DNA of 64,000 bases from Cladorhizidae sp. MBARI D1340-BT2. Taxonomy: Eukaryota; Porifera; Demospongiae; Poecilosclerida; Cladorhizidae. The stretch lies in contig JAQNBH010000004.1 in the NCBI GenBank assembly GCA_028752905.1, forward strand, positions 50,136,771 to 50,200,770, in the 5' to 3' direction. How positions within the stretch are numbered: the first letter of the stretch is position 1; every line of letters begins with the position of its first letter. The notes below the pieces were generated by a model that worked only from the letters and a program-made list of their open reading frames with translations, made no database searches and was not told the DNA's origin. A program made the translations under genes and the position numbers. Positions 44,561 to 55,243 of this stretch are shown here, in pieces.

Positions 44561-47357
44561 TGTAATGATACCAATCACTTACTACACATGCATCTGGCAT
44601 TACACTGAATTCTTTTTTCTCTTGAGAAATTAGTTGTTTGCAGGATAGATTTCTTCCTGTTAGTATGGTTGTAGGCCATACAGTGACAAACTGATCATGT
44701 ACAGTTATCAGGAATTGCTTGGAATCCTATCATTCTTGAAGAATAGTTTCTCCAACTTTGATATCATTTTATTGCAGGCATAGAAGAACATAGAAGAACA
44801 TAGTTAACCATCTATGTTTAACTAGCATTTCTACAAATCTCTTCGATCTTGAAAAAGGTAGTTGCAGCACTTGAGTGAACCATCCATGCAGGCATAGGGG
44901 GATAGAATGCTACACAGAGATCTGTATAATTATGCATTAAATTATACTGAATCCCTTAAATCTTGAAAACGATGTTGCAGAGTGTTGCTACAATAATAGT
45001 TTTACACCGGCAAATATGCTTACCTGGAATTGTTTCACTGCTAAAAATGGTTCCAGTATAGATATCTTAGCTGTAATTGTTTTTCAAGAATATTGATGCT
45101 ACACAGGCATCCAAGAACTGCTTTGATTTTTTTCTCTTTAGAGAAAGTATTTTTTCATAGATTGCGTTCCAGTAAAAAAAAAATCATGCATACAGTGAAA
45201 TAGTAATTCTATACACAGGCAACTATATTTACCTGGAATAACTCTAAATTCTTTGCCGTCAAATTTGTTACAAAATTACATTGACAGGGTAATCTATGCT
45301 TACCTCTAAATCATTTTGCTCAGGACAAAAGTGGTTGCTCAAAGATCGATTTCTTTACTGTAAGTTTTGTTGCAGGCATAAAGAGAGAAATAGTTATGCT
45401 TACGTACCTAAAATTCTTTGCTCAATGGAAACTTCATTTTCTTAACATTTTGTCAGATGATACACAGGAAACTATGCTAGCCTAGATGTGCTCTGAATTC
45501 TTTCTCACTCTAGAAGTAGTTGCTCCAGCATAGATTGCTTTGCTGTTATTTTATAATGTGAAACTGCAGAGTGATGTATGCTTATCCAGATACACACTCT
45601 GAATTCTTTCTCACATTATCCAGGATAGATTTTTTTACTGCAATTTTATTTCATAAACAGAGTGATACAGTAAGGCTACAGATGAATATATGCTTGCCTA
45701 GATGTGCTCCGAATTCTTTCTTGCTTGAGAATTTGTGCTCCAGGATAGATTTCTTTACCGTAAGTTTTGTTCCACAGAGAGAGTGACAACAGTGATCATA
45801 CTCAGGAATATAATCCTACCTTGATTGCTTCTGAATTCTTTCTAACTTTAAAACTTGTGCTGCAGGATTGAATACTTTCTTTAGGTTTTGTTGCGAGTAT
45901 ACAGTGAAATAGTGGAGCAACACAGACATCTAACTTGGATGCTACACAAACATCGCCGCTTAACTGGAATTGCTCTGAATTCTTTCTCTCGTGAAACATT
46001 AGCTGCTCCAGGATAGATAATTTTGCTGTAAGTTACCCAGAATGCTATACTCAACTGGAATTGCTGTAAATCTTTTTGTTTATGAAATAGTAGTTACTGT
46101 AAGATTGCGGTAGGAATGCATGTTCCAGGCAGCACAAGGAGGATTAGGCATGCATATTCCAGGCACTAGAGGGAATTTCACCAAACCAAAGTAAATTTGT
46201 GGACATTTTCTCTCTTATTCGGAACACATGTAGCTAAGCAAGGGATTAATCGGAAGCATGTAGTTATCTATAATGTACACATGTAATTACAGTTGATGAA
46301 TGCAATTATAGAGATATGTCATTTTGAAACGTAAGAAGAACATGTAATTGTATCTAATGTAAGGGACATGTAATTATAGTAATGACATATTAAGTGTATT
46401 ATAGTGAGAAGCGATTAGAGAGTGAATTTATGTTTATCAAGGGAACATCTGTACATATTTAGGGCTCATAAATGGACACATGTATATAAGCAACATTCAT
46501 ATAATTATTAGCTCACATGTATAAATTTTTGGTACACACAAGAAACACAAAAGGCTTGTTAAGATACTATAAAATCATATAAAGAACAAGTTCCTCCTAA
46601 ATATAAAGAATGTTCCCCATTAACCAGCAGATTATTCATGACAAACCTCGAAGGCTGATGGAGCCCTGAATGAAACAAACTTTACATAATAGCAACATCA
46701 ATGAGTGCTAATTTGGAATAATTTTTCTAAAGTTTTGTGCAAAAATATGGAACATAAAATAATATAGATCCATATCAATTCACTGTCCAGGGCTGTAATT
46801 TGACCTTTACTAGTAAATGTTATATATAATACTAGAGTAATTGGTAAGCTCACAGTTGAGCTAGGTAGTAAAATCTACTCCATCATTAATTCCCTGATAG
46901 CCATATTAGTACACTCTTCTTCATCATCTGTTACTTGTTTGTTTGAAACTTTTTACTCCACAAAATTCCTCCATGCAGGCCTTGTTTTCTAAAGTCCAAT
47001 TCACCTTTGATCATCTCAGGCTGTTCAGCTGAGTTTTACATCATTAGGAGGATGTCATTGGAACCTAAACGATTAACCAGAATTACTCTAAATTATTGTG
47101 CTCTTGAAAGAGTGCTTGCTCCACGATGATATTTTACTGCAAAGTATTTACATGCATAATGATAGAGTGAACTATTTATATTTAACTGGGATAGCACTGA
47201 TTTCCTTCACTCTGACACTCTAGGATAGATTTCTTTCCTATTTTTGGTTGCAAGCTTAAGTGAAAGAGTGATGCTGCAGAAACATATCTGCTTGCCTGGA
47301 ATGTTTTTGACCGATTTCTTTCTCTCGTGAACAATTAGTTGCTTTAGGATAGATAAT
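44561..47357. repeat. Old degenerate tandem array, unit roughly 150-170 bp
   Basis: Phrases such as CTCTGAATTCTTTCTC, CTCCAGGATAGATTTCTTTA and TACCTGGAATTGCTCTGAAT recur irregularly from about 44,600 to 47,350 and resume at 51,930-52,080 beyond the young LTR element. Units are too diverged for an exact period by eye. No gene is found. Confidence 0.7.
46130..47040. repeat. Diverged segment with a second copy at about 53,200-54,170
   Basis: Shared landmarks in order: GGATTAGGCATGCAT, GTAAGAAGAACATG-type text near 46,330 and 53,850, GTCCAGGGCT near 46,790 and 54,075, and TTGGTAAGCTCACA near 46,840 and 54,125. The copies are old and interrupted by indels. Confidence 0.65.
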
Positions 47358-47574
47358 TGTTATAATTAAGTGAATTGTATGACATTATTCAATAGTCCGG
47401 ACTCTAAATAAACGTTTTTAGTGTGTCACGTGTGTTGCACAGATAGTGAAATCAAGATGTCTTCTTATAATGTCTGTTGTCTTCGGTTGTTAGTTTACTA
47501 GTTGATTAAGGACTTTCACGGTCGTTGAAGAGTGAAAGAACTATAACCTTAGGGTATTAAACAAGGTTATAACA
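47358..47574 (+). repeat. 5' LTR, 217 bp
   Basis: Starts TGTTATAATTAAGTG and ends AAGGTTATAACA. Contains CTAAATAAACG (possible TATA-like or polyadenylation context) near 47,410. I see no difference from the 3' LTR. Confidence 0.95.
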
Positions 47575-47576
47575 TT

Positions 47577-47594
47577 TGGCGACGAGGATTATAA
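47577..47594 (+). promoter_or_regulatory. Candidate primer-binding site
   Basis: TGGCGACGAGGATTATAA begins two bases after the 5' LTR, where the priming tRNA 3' end pairs. It starts with the usual TGG. The tRNA species was not identified. Confidence 0.6.
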
Positions 47595-47631
47595 CGGATC
47601 GACACGGATTATTACGAAAAGAGTTTTCGAG

Positions 47632-50600
47632 ATGGCCGTGCATGGTTCAATGTCTGCCTTTACTTCAGCGCACGAGGACTGGAGAGCCTATGTAGAAAGG
47701 CTGGAACAGTACTTCGTAGCAAACAGTGTGACTGAGGCCGACAAGAAGCGAGCTATACTATTGAGTGTTTGTGGTTCCAAGACCTACCAACTCATTAGAG
47801 ATTTAGTTTCCCCTACCAGACCAGGAGAGATCGCATACACTGACCTTGTGGAGTTAGTTATTAAGCACTACTGTCCCAAACCTTCTGTGATCATGCAGCG
47901 TTATAAATTCAATTCTCGAGTTCGTGCTAAGAATGAGTCCATAGCTGATTACGTGGCAGCACTAAGACAACTCTCTGAATTTTGTGAGTTCGGGGCTACT
48001 CTTGACCAGATGTTAAGGGATAGGCTGGTCTGCGGTGTCAACGATGAGAAAGTACAGCAGAGACTGTTAGCAGAAGTTGATTTAACCTTCTCACGTAGCT
48101 TACAACTAGCCCAGACAATGGAGACTGCGGAGAGAGACACACGACAGTTGCAGGGAGCTCAAGGAACCTCTGTCTTGTTCACTCATAGCAAGGCATCTAA
48201 GAAGCCTTTTACTACTTCTCGTTTCCAGAAGTGTGTTTGTTTCAGGTGTGGTAGTGACAGTCATTTAGCCAATACCTGTCGTTTTAAGGAAGCAGAATGC
48301 CGAGCATGCAAAAAGAAAGGACACATCGCCCGGGTGTGTCGCTCGAAAATGAAGTCAAGAGGACAGGATAATTCAAAGTCACAGTATCGTTCGACTAGTA
48401 CCAATTACGTAGAGGAGGAGCAGTCTAGATTGGTGGAAGATGGTGCTTATGGAATGTTCACAGTAACGGACACATCATCCAAGCCATTATTCGTGCATAT
48501 GAACTTGTGCGGATCCGTTGTGAAAATGGAAATTGATACAGGAGCAGCATTCTCTATTGTGAGCGAAGAGACTTACAATGGTATCAAGAGATCGGGAGTG
48601 ACCTTACCTCTGGAGGAATCCCAGGTACTCTTAAAAACATACACTGGTGAGATCTTACCTGTACTTGGCAGGGTAGTGGTGGTTGCTAAGGTTGACCACC
48701 AGGAGGAGGAGCTTCCGTTGTTCGTTGTAAAAGGAAAAGGGCCAAGCCTCATTGGGCGAGATTGGTTAGCTAAACTTAAATTGAATTGGCACGAGATTCA
48801 TCAGTTTAGCATGAATAATAAGGTTGAAGAACTCCTAGCCAAGTTCTACCCTGTGTTTGCCGATGGGTTAGGTACCTTATTGGGCACTAAAGTAAGGATT
48901 CATGTCAAAGAGGGTGCTCAACCTAAATTCTGTAAAGCAAGGAATGTTCCTTATATGATGAAAGAAAAGTTGGAGAAAGAATTGGAACGCCTGGAGAAAC
49001 AGGGAACCATAACCCCGGTTCAATTTTCAGATTGGGCAGCTCCGATTGTGCCTGTGTTAAAACGCAATGGTGATCTTCGTGTGTGTGGTGATTATAAGCT
49101 GACTATTAATCAAGCATGTCATGTGGAGTCGTACCCCTTACCTCGTGTGGAGGATATTTTCTCAGCTTTGTCAGGTGGTGAAAGGTTCTCGAAATTAGAC
49201 CTATCACAAGCCTATTTACAGTTAGGAGTGGTGGATGATTGTAAAAAGTTCCTAACTATTAATACACACAAAGGGTTGTTTGTGTACAATAGGTTACCCT
49301 TTGGGGTATCATCAGCCCCTGCGATCTTTCAAAGGGTAATGGACAGTTTGTTTCAGGGTTTTGCTGGTGTCTCAGTTTACCTGGATGATATCCTGGTAAC
49401 TGGAAAAACCACTGAAGAGCACATTGCTAACTTGGAGAAGGTGTTAGAAAAGCTCAGGCAAGCCGGCCTGAGACTTAACAAATCGAAATGTGTGTCTCTG
49501 GCTTCAAAGGTCGAGTATCTTGGATATATAATTGATAAGGAAGGCCTACATCCAACTCTGGAGAAGGTAAAAGCCATTCGAGAGGCCCGTGCTCCGACGT
49601 CAGTGACTGAGCTTAGAGCATTTCTGGGTATACTTAATTATTACTCCAAGTTTCTTCCTAATCTCTCGACAAAGCTAGCCCCTTTGTACACCTTGTTATG
49701 CAAGGACTCCAGATGGCAATGGACGGAAAAGCAAGAAAGTGCATTTTTACTAGCTAAGCTAATGCTACAGAGTGATTCACTTTTGGTCCATTATGATCCT
49801 CAGAAGGACCTATTGTTGGCTTGTGACGCATCTCCTTATGGATTGGGAGTCGTGTTATCACATGTTTTGGAAGACAAAACCGAACGTCCTATTGGGTATG
49901 CTTCAAGGACTCTCACTGTGTCTGAGAAGGGCTATTCTCAATTAGAGAAAGAGGGATTAGCTATCCTATTTGGTGTCAAGAAATTTCATTCTTACCTGTG
50001 GGGTCGATCATTTGTCATTAGATCTGATCACCAACCACTCTACCATTTGTTTAATGAAAAGAAAGCAATTCCTCCCCTTGCCTCAGCACGTCTACAAAGG
50101 TGGGCATTGTCATTGAGTGCATATCAATATCGTATTGAATACAAGCCTGGGAAGTTGCTTGCTAATGCGGATGCATTAAGTCGGTTGCCAAGCCCAGTTG
50201 TCACATCCTCTGATTGTCTTCCTGCTGAGTTAAACCAATTGGTTCTTCACCTTGAGTCTACCCCGATTTCTTCCAAGGAAGTGAAACAATGGATTGAGAA
50301 AGATCCGCTTCTCTCAAGGGTGAAGAAGTTTGTAATGTGTGGATGGCCGTCAGTGAAGCTTGACCGAGAATTTCAACCGTATGAGTCTCGTAAGTTGGAA
50401 CTCAGTCTTCTGGATGGTTGTTTACTGTGGGGTTCACGGTTGATTATACCCCAGCCTGGTCGGAAATGTTTGCTAGATCAGCTACATGAAACTCATTTAG
50501 GAATTAGTCGTATGAAGAATCTGGCAAGAAGTTATTTTTGGTGGCCAGACATGACTTCTGAAATCGAGTTATGTGTACAGCAGTGCAATGTTTGCCAGGA

Positions 50601-51654
50601 ATCACGACCGCAACCTCCTGTGGCCTCGATGCACCCGTGGGAAGTAACAAAGCAGCCTTGGAACCGTATCCACCTAGACTTCGCTGGCCCGTTCATGGGT
50701 AACATGTTTTTAGTCTTGGTCGATTCTCATTCTAAGTGGATGGATGTGGTGATTATGAGTTCAATCACGTCCACCATCACCATAGAGAAGTTGCAAGGTA
50801 TTTTTGCTATTCATGGTCTTCCCAAGACCATAGTCACTGATAATGGCAGTTCATTTATGAGTGATGAGTTTCAGAGATTTTGCCAAGTGAATGGTATTCA
50901 GCATACGACGTCTGCACCTTACCACCCTTCCACGAATGGGTTGGCTGAGAGGGCGGTGCAATCTTTCAAGCAAGGGTTGAAGAGGATGGAAGGTGGATCA
51001 CTGCAGTCCAAGCTATCGAGATACTTGTTCCGCTACAGGATAACGCCACACAGTACGACAGGGTTATCCCCAGCCGAGGTTCTGATGGGTCGTCGACCGA
51101 GATCCAAGTTAGACTTGGTTCATCCTGACTTGTCAGAGAGAGTGGAATCGTGCCAGCGTAAGAGGACACATGGCAGCACCGGACGGGATCGCGTTTTCCG
51201 AGTGGGTGACAAGGTTTTTGTTAGAGATTTCAGGTGTAAGAATGTAACCTGGATGCCTGGTGTTGTTGAGCATGTCACTGGACCTTTATCTTACCGAGTT
51301 AAAGTTACCTTGGGAGTCGTACGTCGTCATGTGGATAACATACGTCAGAGACAGAGCGAGTTAGGATCCAGCACTATAAATGGTCAAGTGTCTGGACCTG
51401 CAATTGTGTTTCATGATATTCCTGTTCAAGTGCCAGAGACACTGAAACTGTCCCCTGAAGGGAGTGTTCCACATTCCGACTCAGCTACGTCAGCCATGGT
51501 CAGCTCTCCTCGCTTACCCCGTGTTAATGTGGATGATAATGTGGATGATAACAACACTTCAGTACACATCCCTGATTGTGAGTCAACAACAGTACTGCGC
51601 AGGTCTGTCCGAAACAGACCCCCTCCTGATCGTTTTAAGGGATCAGTGTTTTAA
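47632..51654 (+). CDS. Ty3/gypsy Gag-Pol polyprotein, 1,340 residues, intact
   Basis: One frame encodes everything for reverse transcription and integration. Gag has two zinc knuckles: C203-C206-H211-C216 and C223-C226-H231-C236. Protease has MEIDTGAAFSIV with catalytic DTGA at 302-305. Reverse transcriptase has SKLDLSQAYLQL (D523) and YLDD at 583-586. RNase H has LACDASPYGLG (D732). The integrase zinc domain has H952/H955 and CVQQCNVC; its core has D1016, D1070 and E1106 (spacing D-53-D-35-E). A GPLSY module follows in the tail; there is no chromodomain and no envelope gene. Start: ATG at 47,632, 57 bp after the LTR. It resembles the K02A2.6-like/mag group of animal gypsy elements. No frameshift separates gag from pol, so product ratios must be set otherwise. 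Confidence 0.96.
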   Translation: MAVHGSMSAFTSAHEDWRAYVERLEQYFVANSVTEADKKRAILLSVCGSKTYQLIRDLVSPTRPGEIAYTDLVELVIKHYCPKPSVIMQRYKFNSRVRAKNESIADYVAALRQLSEFCEFGATLDQMLRDRLVCGVNDEKVQQRLLAEVDLTFSRSLQLAQTMETAERDTRQLQGAQGTSVLFTHSKASKKPFTTSRFQKCVCFRCGSDSHLANTCRFKEAECRACKKKGHIARVCRSKMKSRGQDNSKSQYRSTSTNYVEEEQSRLVEDGAYGMFTVTDTSSKPLFVHMNLCGSVVKMEIDTGAAFSIVSEETYNGIKRSGVTLPLEESQVLLKTYTGEILPVLGRVVVVAKVDHQEEELPLFVVKGKGPSLIGRDWLAKLKLNWHEIHQFSMNNKVEELLAKFYPVFADGLGTLLGTKVRIHVKEGAQPKFCKARNVPYMMKEKLEKELERLEKQGTITPVQFSDWAAPIVPVLKRNGDLRVCGDYKLTINQACHVESYPLPRVEDIFSALSGGERFSKLDLSQAYLQLGVVDDCKKFLTINTHKGLFVYNRLPFGVSSAPAIFQRVMDSLFQGFAGVSVYLDDILVTGKTTEEHIANLEKVLEKLRQAGLRLNKSKCVSLASKVEYLGYIIDKEGLHPTLEKVKAIREARAPTSVTELRAFLGILNYYSKFLPNLSTKLAPLYTLLCKDSRWQWTEKQESAFLLAKLMLQSDSLLVHYDPQKDLLLACDASPYGLGVVLSHVLEDKTERPIGYASRTLTVSEKGYSQLEKEGLAILFGVKKFHSYLWGRSFVIRSDHQPLYHLFNEKKAIPPLASARLQRWALSLSAYQYRIEYKPGKLLANADALSRLPSPVVTSSDCLPAELNQLVLHLESTPISSKEVKQWIEKDPLLSRVKKFVMCGWPSVKLDREFQPYESRKLELSLLDGCLLWGSRLIIPQPGRKCLLDQLHETHLGISRMKNLARSYFWWPDMTSEIELCVQQCNVCQESRPQPPVASMHPWEVTKQPWNRIHLDFAGPFMGNMFLVLVDSHSKWMDVVIMSSITSTITIEKLQGIFAIHGLPKTIVTDNGSSFMSDEFQRFCQVNGIQHTTSAPYHPSTNGLAERAVQSFKQGLKRMEGGSLQSKLSRYLFRYRITPHSTTGLSPAEVLMGRRPRSKLDLVHPDLSERVESCQRKRTHGSTGRDRVFRVGDKVFVRDFRCKNVTWMPGVVEHVTGPLSYRVKVTLGVVRRHVDNIRQRQSELGSSTINGQVSGPAIVFHDIPVQVPETLKLSPEGSVPHSDSATSAMVSSPRLPRVNVDDNVDDNNTSVHIPDCESTTVLRRSVRNRPPPDRFKGSVF

Positions 51655-51698
51655 CTGATAATTATCGTGAATTTGTTATCTTTACTCTCTTATAAACT

Positions 51699-51711
51699 AA
51701 GAAGGGAGGAA
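51699..51711 (+). promoter_or_regulatory. Polypurine tract
   Basis: AAGAAGGGAGGAA lies directly before the 3' LTR, where plus-strand synthesis starts. Confidence 0.85.
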
Positions 51712-51928
51712 TGTTATAATTAAGTGAATTGTATGACATTATTCAATAGTCCGGACTCTAAATAAACGTTTTTAGTGTGTCACGTGTGTTGCACAGATAG
51801 TGAAATCAAGATGTCTTCTTATAATGTCTGTTGTCTTCGGTTGTTAGTTTACTAGTTGATTAAGGACTTTCACGGTCGTTGAAGAGTGAAAGAACTATAA
51901 CCTTAGGGTATTAAACAAGGTTATAACA
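51712..51928 (+). repeat. 3' LTR, 217 bp
   Basis: Appears identical in sequence and length to 47,358-47,574. Confidence 0.95.
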
Positions 51929-52080
51929 TTAATCTTGCTCTGATTATGCAGAATGCTATGCTCAACTGGAATTGCTCCAAATATTTTGGTTCATGCAAAA
52001 GTAGTTACTCAAGTTTCATGCAGCATTAGGAGGAATTTCACTTTATGCAGCAAGTAAATTTCAGGATATTTTTCACTTAT

Positions 52081-52660
52081 TAGGAAGACATGCATGCAAG
52101 TAATTATATGGAGTACATTAAGCTAGGCCAAACCAGCTTATAAACTGCAACCTTAAACCAAATTGTCAGATAAACTAAGCTTAGCAAACTTTAGAAATGA
52201 TAGACAGATTACCTTGTTCCGTGTGTCTAATGAACTGACAGTAGAGCTACCTCAGAAGGTCTATTCTAAAGCAATCCTGCACCGAATGGTGCGCAATGAA
52301 ATGTTGTAGTCCTAGCTTAGTCTGTAGCAGACACTGAAGCAGTTGCTTTTATGGTCAGCCTATTCCTTCGAAGCTTGCATTAGTATCGAGCACCATTCGC
52401 TGAAGAACGACATTATGAATGGTCAAGAAGTGAGAGGCTGCGAAACAACGAACTATATAGCAGGAGCATGAAGCTGTACCACGAGGCTGGAGAATGACCG
52501 CGTGAACAAGGGCGAGATAATTAAACTGCGAACGAGTTTGAAATGCGAAGAAAAAAGATTCCTCGCCGTTGGAATGGACTTGTTAAATAACGGTGTTGAA
52601 ACGACGTTGAAAATAGCGCCAACGGAATATTAACGCAACGGAACCAGAACTTATTTTTGG
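52081..52660. other. Unassigned spacer
   Basis: Single-copy-looking sequence with several short frames but no recognised domain. Confidence 0.45.
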
Positions 52661-52835
52661 CTCCTACTATAGCTCTTGTTTTTTACCTCAACAGAACTGA
52701 TGTAAACATGCTTAGCTCTTGTTTGCTTTCCTCAACAAAGCTGATTTAAATGTTTGTAGCTCTTACTGACTTCAACAGAGCTGATATAAATGTGCTTAGC
52801 TATAGCTTGCTCATCTCAACAGAGCTGATATAAAT
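52661..52835. repeat. About 50-55-bp degenerate tandem repeat, 3-4 copies
   Basis: CTCAACAGAGCTGATATAAA and TTAGCTCTTGTTTGC-type phrases recur near 52,670, 52,720, 52,765 and 52,800. Confidence 0.7.
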
Positions 52836-53204
52836 GTGATAAACTTAGAGTGAAAAACTTTTCAGAACTGCTAAGGATGCAGCATATGCAGCACTAACGA
52901 AGTACTGCTTTAGCAACTGTTTCATGTGGTGTAAATCTAGGTCAGAATAAATAGAGAAATGAAACATTAAATAACTTGCACATTTTATTCTCAGATGCCA
53001 ATCTTCTGCAAACTAAGAATTGAGCTAGTGACATGTGCTCTATCTTGCAATGCCTCATATGGTGTTTTACTTCATGTCTTTTCTGTTGGTTTAAATCTTC
53101 CTCCTCTTCAAATATTTCATGCTGCCATGGTTGGAGATAGAAGTCTAGGTCATTTTAAAATATGTAGTGGTCTTACTGCTGATGCATGCATGGTTCAGAC
53201 AGCT
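52836..53204. other. Unassigned spacer with a short frame
   Basis: A 71-codon forward frame (52,995-53,210) has no recognisable domain and ends in the next repeat, so it is not called as a gene. Confidence 0.4.
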
Positions 53205-53620
53205 CTATGAGGATTAGGCATGCATGATTAAGACAGAACTATATAGGAGGTTTGTCATGCATGTTTCAGACAGCTCTATGAGGATTAGGCATGCATGTTT
53301 CAGGCAGAACTAGGAGGATTAGGCATGCATGTTTCAGAGAGCACAAGGAGGATTAGGCATGCATGTTTCAGAGAGCACTAGGAGGATTAGGCATGCATGT
53401 TTCAGGCAGAACTAGGGGGATTAGGCATGCATGTTTCAGAGAGCACTAGGAGGATTAGGCATGCATGTTTCAGAGAGCACTAGGAGGATTAGGCATGCAT
53501 GTTTCAGAGAGCACTAGAAGGATTAGGCATGCATGTTTCAGAGAGCACTAGGAGGATTAGGCATAGATGTTTCAGACAGCTCTATGATGCATGTTTCAGA
53601 GAGCACTATGAGGATTTATA
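53205..53620. repeat. 34-bp minisatellite, about 11 copies
   Basis: Unit: AGGAGGATTAGGCATGCATG plus TTTCAGAGAGCACT, with early units using CAGACAGCTCTATG. Confidence 0.9.
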
Positions 53621-54199
53621 CTAGAAGTTAAGTAATTTTTAAATTTTTATAGGAACATATATATACATGCATGTAATTAAAGCGAGTGCATGTAATTATA
53701 TGGGAACATTAAAAAATATGCATGAAATAATTACATGGATATGTGAAAATAATGGAGTGAATGTAGTTATAGGCACAAAGGCACAAATCTAATTATAGGT
53801 TGTTATAAGATGTGATGAATGTAATGATAGAGACATGTTATTTCGAAAACGTAAGAAGAATACATGATTGCATCTATGAACTAGTAGTAAAGATATTATA
53901 TGCATTATACTGAGTAGACTGAGTAGAGAGTAAATGTATGTATGTTTGTATGTTACGGGATCATGTGTATATATAGGGCATATAAAATAGATACTTTACC
54001 AATTAGCCACATCAATGGAGTGCTTGCCTGGAGTAATTGTACCATGTCATTGTAAAATTGTGCATAACTCAATGTCCAGGGCTTTAACTTTGCCCTTTGC
54101 TACTCTGTGTATAATAATAGAGTGCTTGGTAAGCTCACATTTGGGTTAGGTAATAAAAGCTCCACCAGCATCAAACTTCAGCGAGATGTATTATGTAAA

Positions 54200-54415
54200 G
54201 GGTCCTGTAATGTTTGTTCTCTACACTAATAGGATAAAGGGTCAAGTAAATGTTTGTTCTCTACACTGATAGGTAAAGGGTCAAGTAAATGTTTGTTCCC
54301 TACATTGATAGGTAAAGGGTCCTGTAATGTTTGTTCTCTACACTGATAGGTAAAGGGTCAAGTAAATGTTTGTTCTCTACACTGATAGGTAGATGGTCCT
54401 TTAAATGTTTGTTCT
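54200..54415. repeat. 39-bp minisatellite, 6 copies
   Basis: Unit includes GTAAAGGGTCAAGTAAATG and TTTGTTCTCTACACTGATAG. Confidence 0.9.
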
Positions 54416-54690
54416 CACTACTATTATTATTATTACTATTGTTGTTGTTGTTATTATTTATTACTATTGTTGTTGTTGTTATTATTTATGGTGTTGTTAT
54501 TGTTAGTATTTATTGTTATTATTATTATTGTTGTTGTTATTGTTTATTGTTATTATTATTTATTATGTTATTTTATTATTATTATTACTATTATTATTGT
54601 TGTTGTTGTTGTTGTTATTACTACTACTACTACTACTATTATTATTATTATTTTATTATTATTAAATGTATTATTATTATAATATTATTA

Positions 54691-54776
<86 letters not shown>

Positions 54777-54875
54777 AGTATTATTAATACTACTACTATT
54801 ACTACTACTACTACTACTATTATTATTATTATTAGTAGTAGTAGTAGTAGTAGTAGTAGTACTACTATATTATTA
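54416..54875. repeat. TTA/TTG/ACT trinucleotide microsatellite field
   Basis: Mixed TTATTG blocks to 54,660, long (TTA)n to 54,775, then ACT and AGT runs. Poly-Leu, Ile and Tyr frames here are artefacts. Confidence 0.95.
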
Positions 54876-54895
54876 TTGAATTGTACTCTTCGACT

Positions 54896-55062
54896 AGATG
54901 CTCTTGGATCTGGCCAGAAGACAGAAGGAACTGCTAGTGAAGGAGGCATTGCACATCAGCCTAGCACCAAAGTGAGAGTAGTTCAATGGAGATGGTGGAA
55001 TGGACTTGTCTGTCTACTGGGGGCTACTCACAAGAGCCTGAACTTGAAACCATGCCCGTCAT
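54896..55062 (+). pseudogene. Short retroelement polyprotein C-terminal fragment
   Basis: One frame reads LARRQKELLVKEALHISLAP, a stop, then FNGDGGMDLSVYWG. The VKEALHI...P......N.DGG..L..CW pattern is the extreme C-terminus of a common invertebrate reverse-transcriptase polyprotein (remembered, not searched). The in-frame stop and loss of everything upstream mark it as a relic. Confidence 0.45.
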
Positions 55063-55243
55063 AATTTTTTTGTATTCAGTTATTTATTGATGTTTTAATA
55101 TCAAGCAAGTCTTATATTGTTGTTGTTGTTGTTGTTGTTATTATTGGGATGTTACATGCCCAGACATCTGTGCACCATACCTAGCTATAATAATTATAAT
55201 GGAGATAAAAATAACCTAATAATAATAATGTATATGAATAAAA
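55063..55243. other. Spacer with (GTT)n tract
   Basis: A GTT microsatellite lies at about 55,117-55,140. Nothing else is recognised. Confidence 0.6.

Larger units (their letters stand above)
47358..51928 (+). mobile_element. Complete young Ty3/gypsy LTR retrotransposon, 4,571 bp
   Basis: Two 217-bp LTRs that appear identical, a candidate primer-binding site, one uninterrupted gag-pol frame, and a polypurine tract. LTRs begin TGTTATAA and end TTATAACA. The flanks TAAT (47,354-47,357) and TTAAT (51,929-51,933) indicate a 4-5-bp target duplication, with one base altered or ambiguous. The element sits in the degenerate array, whose continuity across the site (GGATAGATAAT before, CTTGCTCTG after) confirms insertion. 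Identical LTRs imply a very recent event. Confidence 0.95.

Noticed and set aside
47358..51928. Endogenous retrovirus with envelope gene
   Set aside because: No reading frame follows integrase before the 3' LTR, so it is an LTR retrotransposon without envelope.
52995..53210. 71-codon forward frame as a gene
   Set aside because: Runs into a 34-bp minisatellite and has no domain signature.
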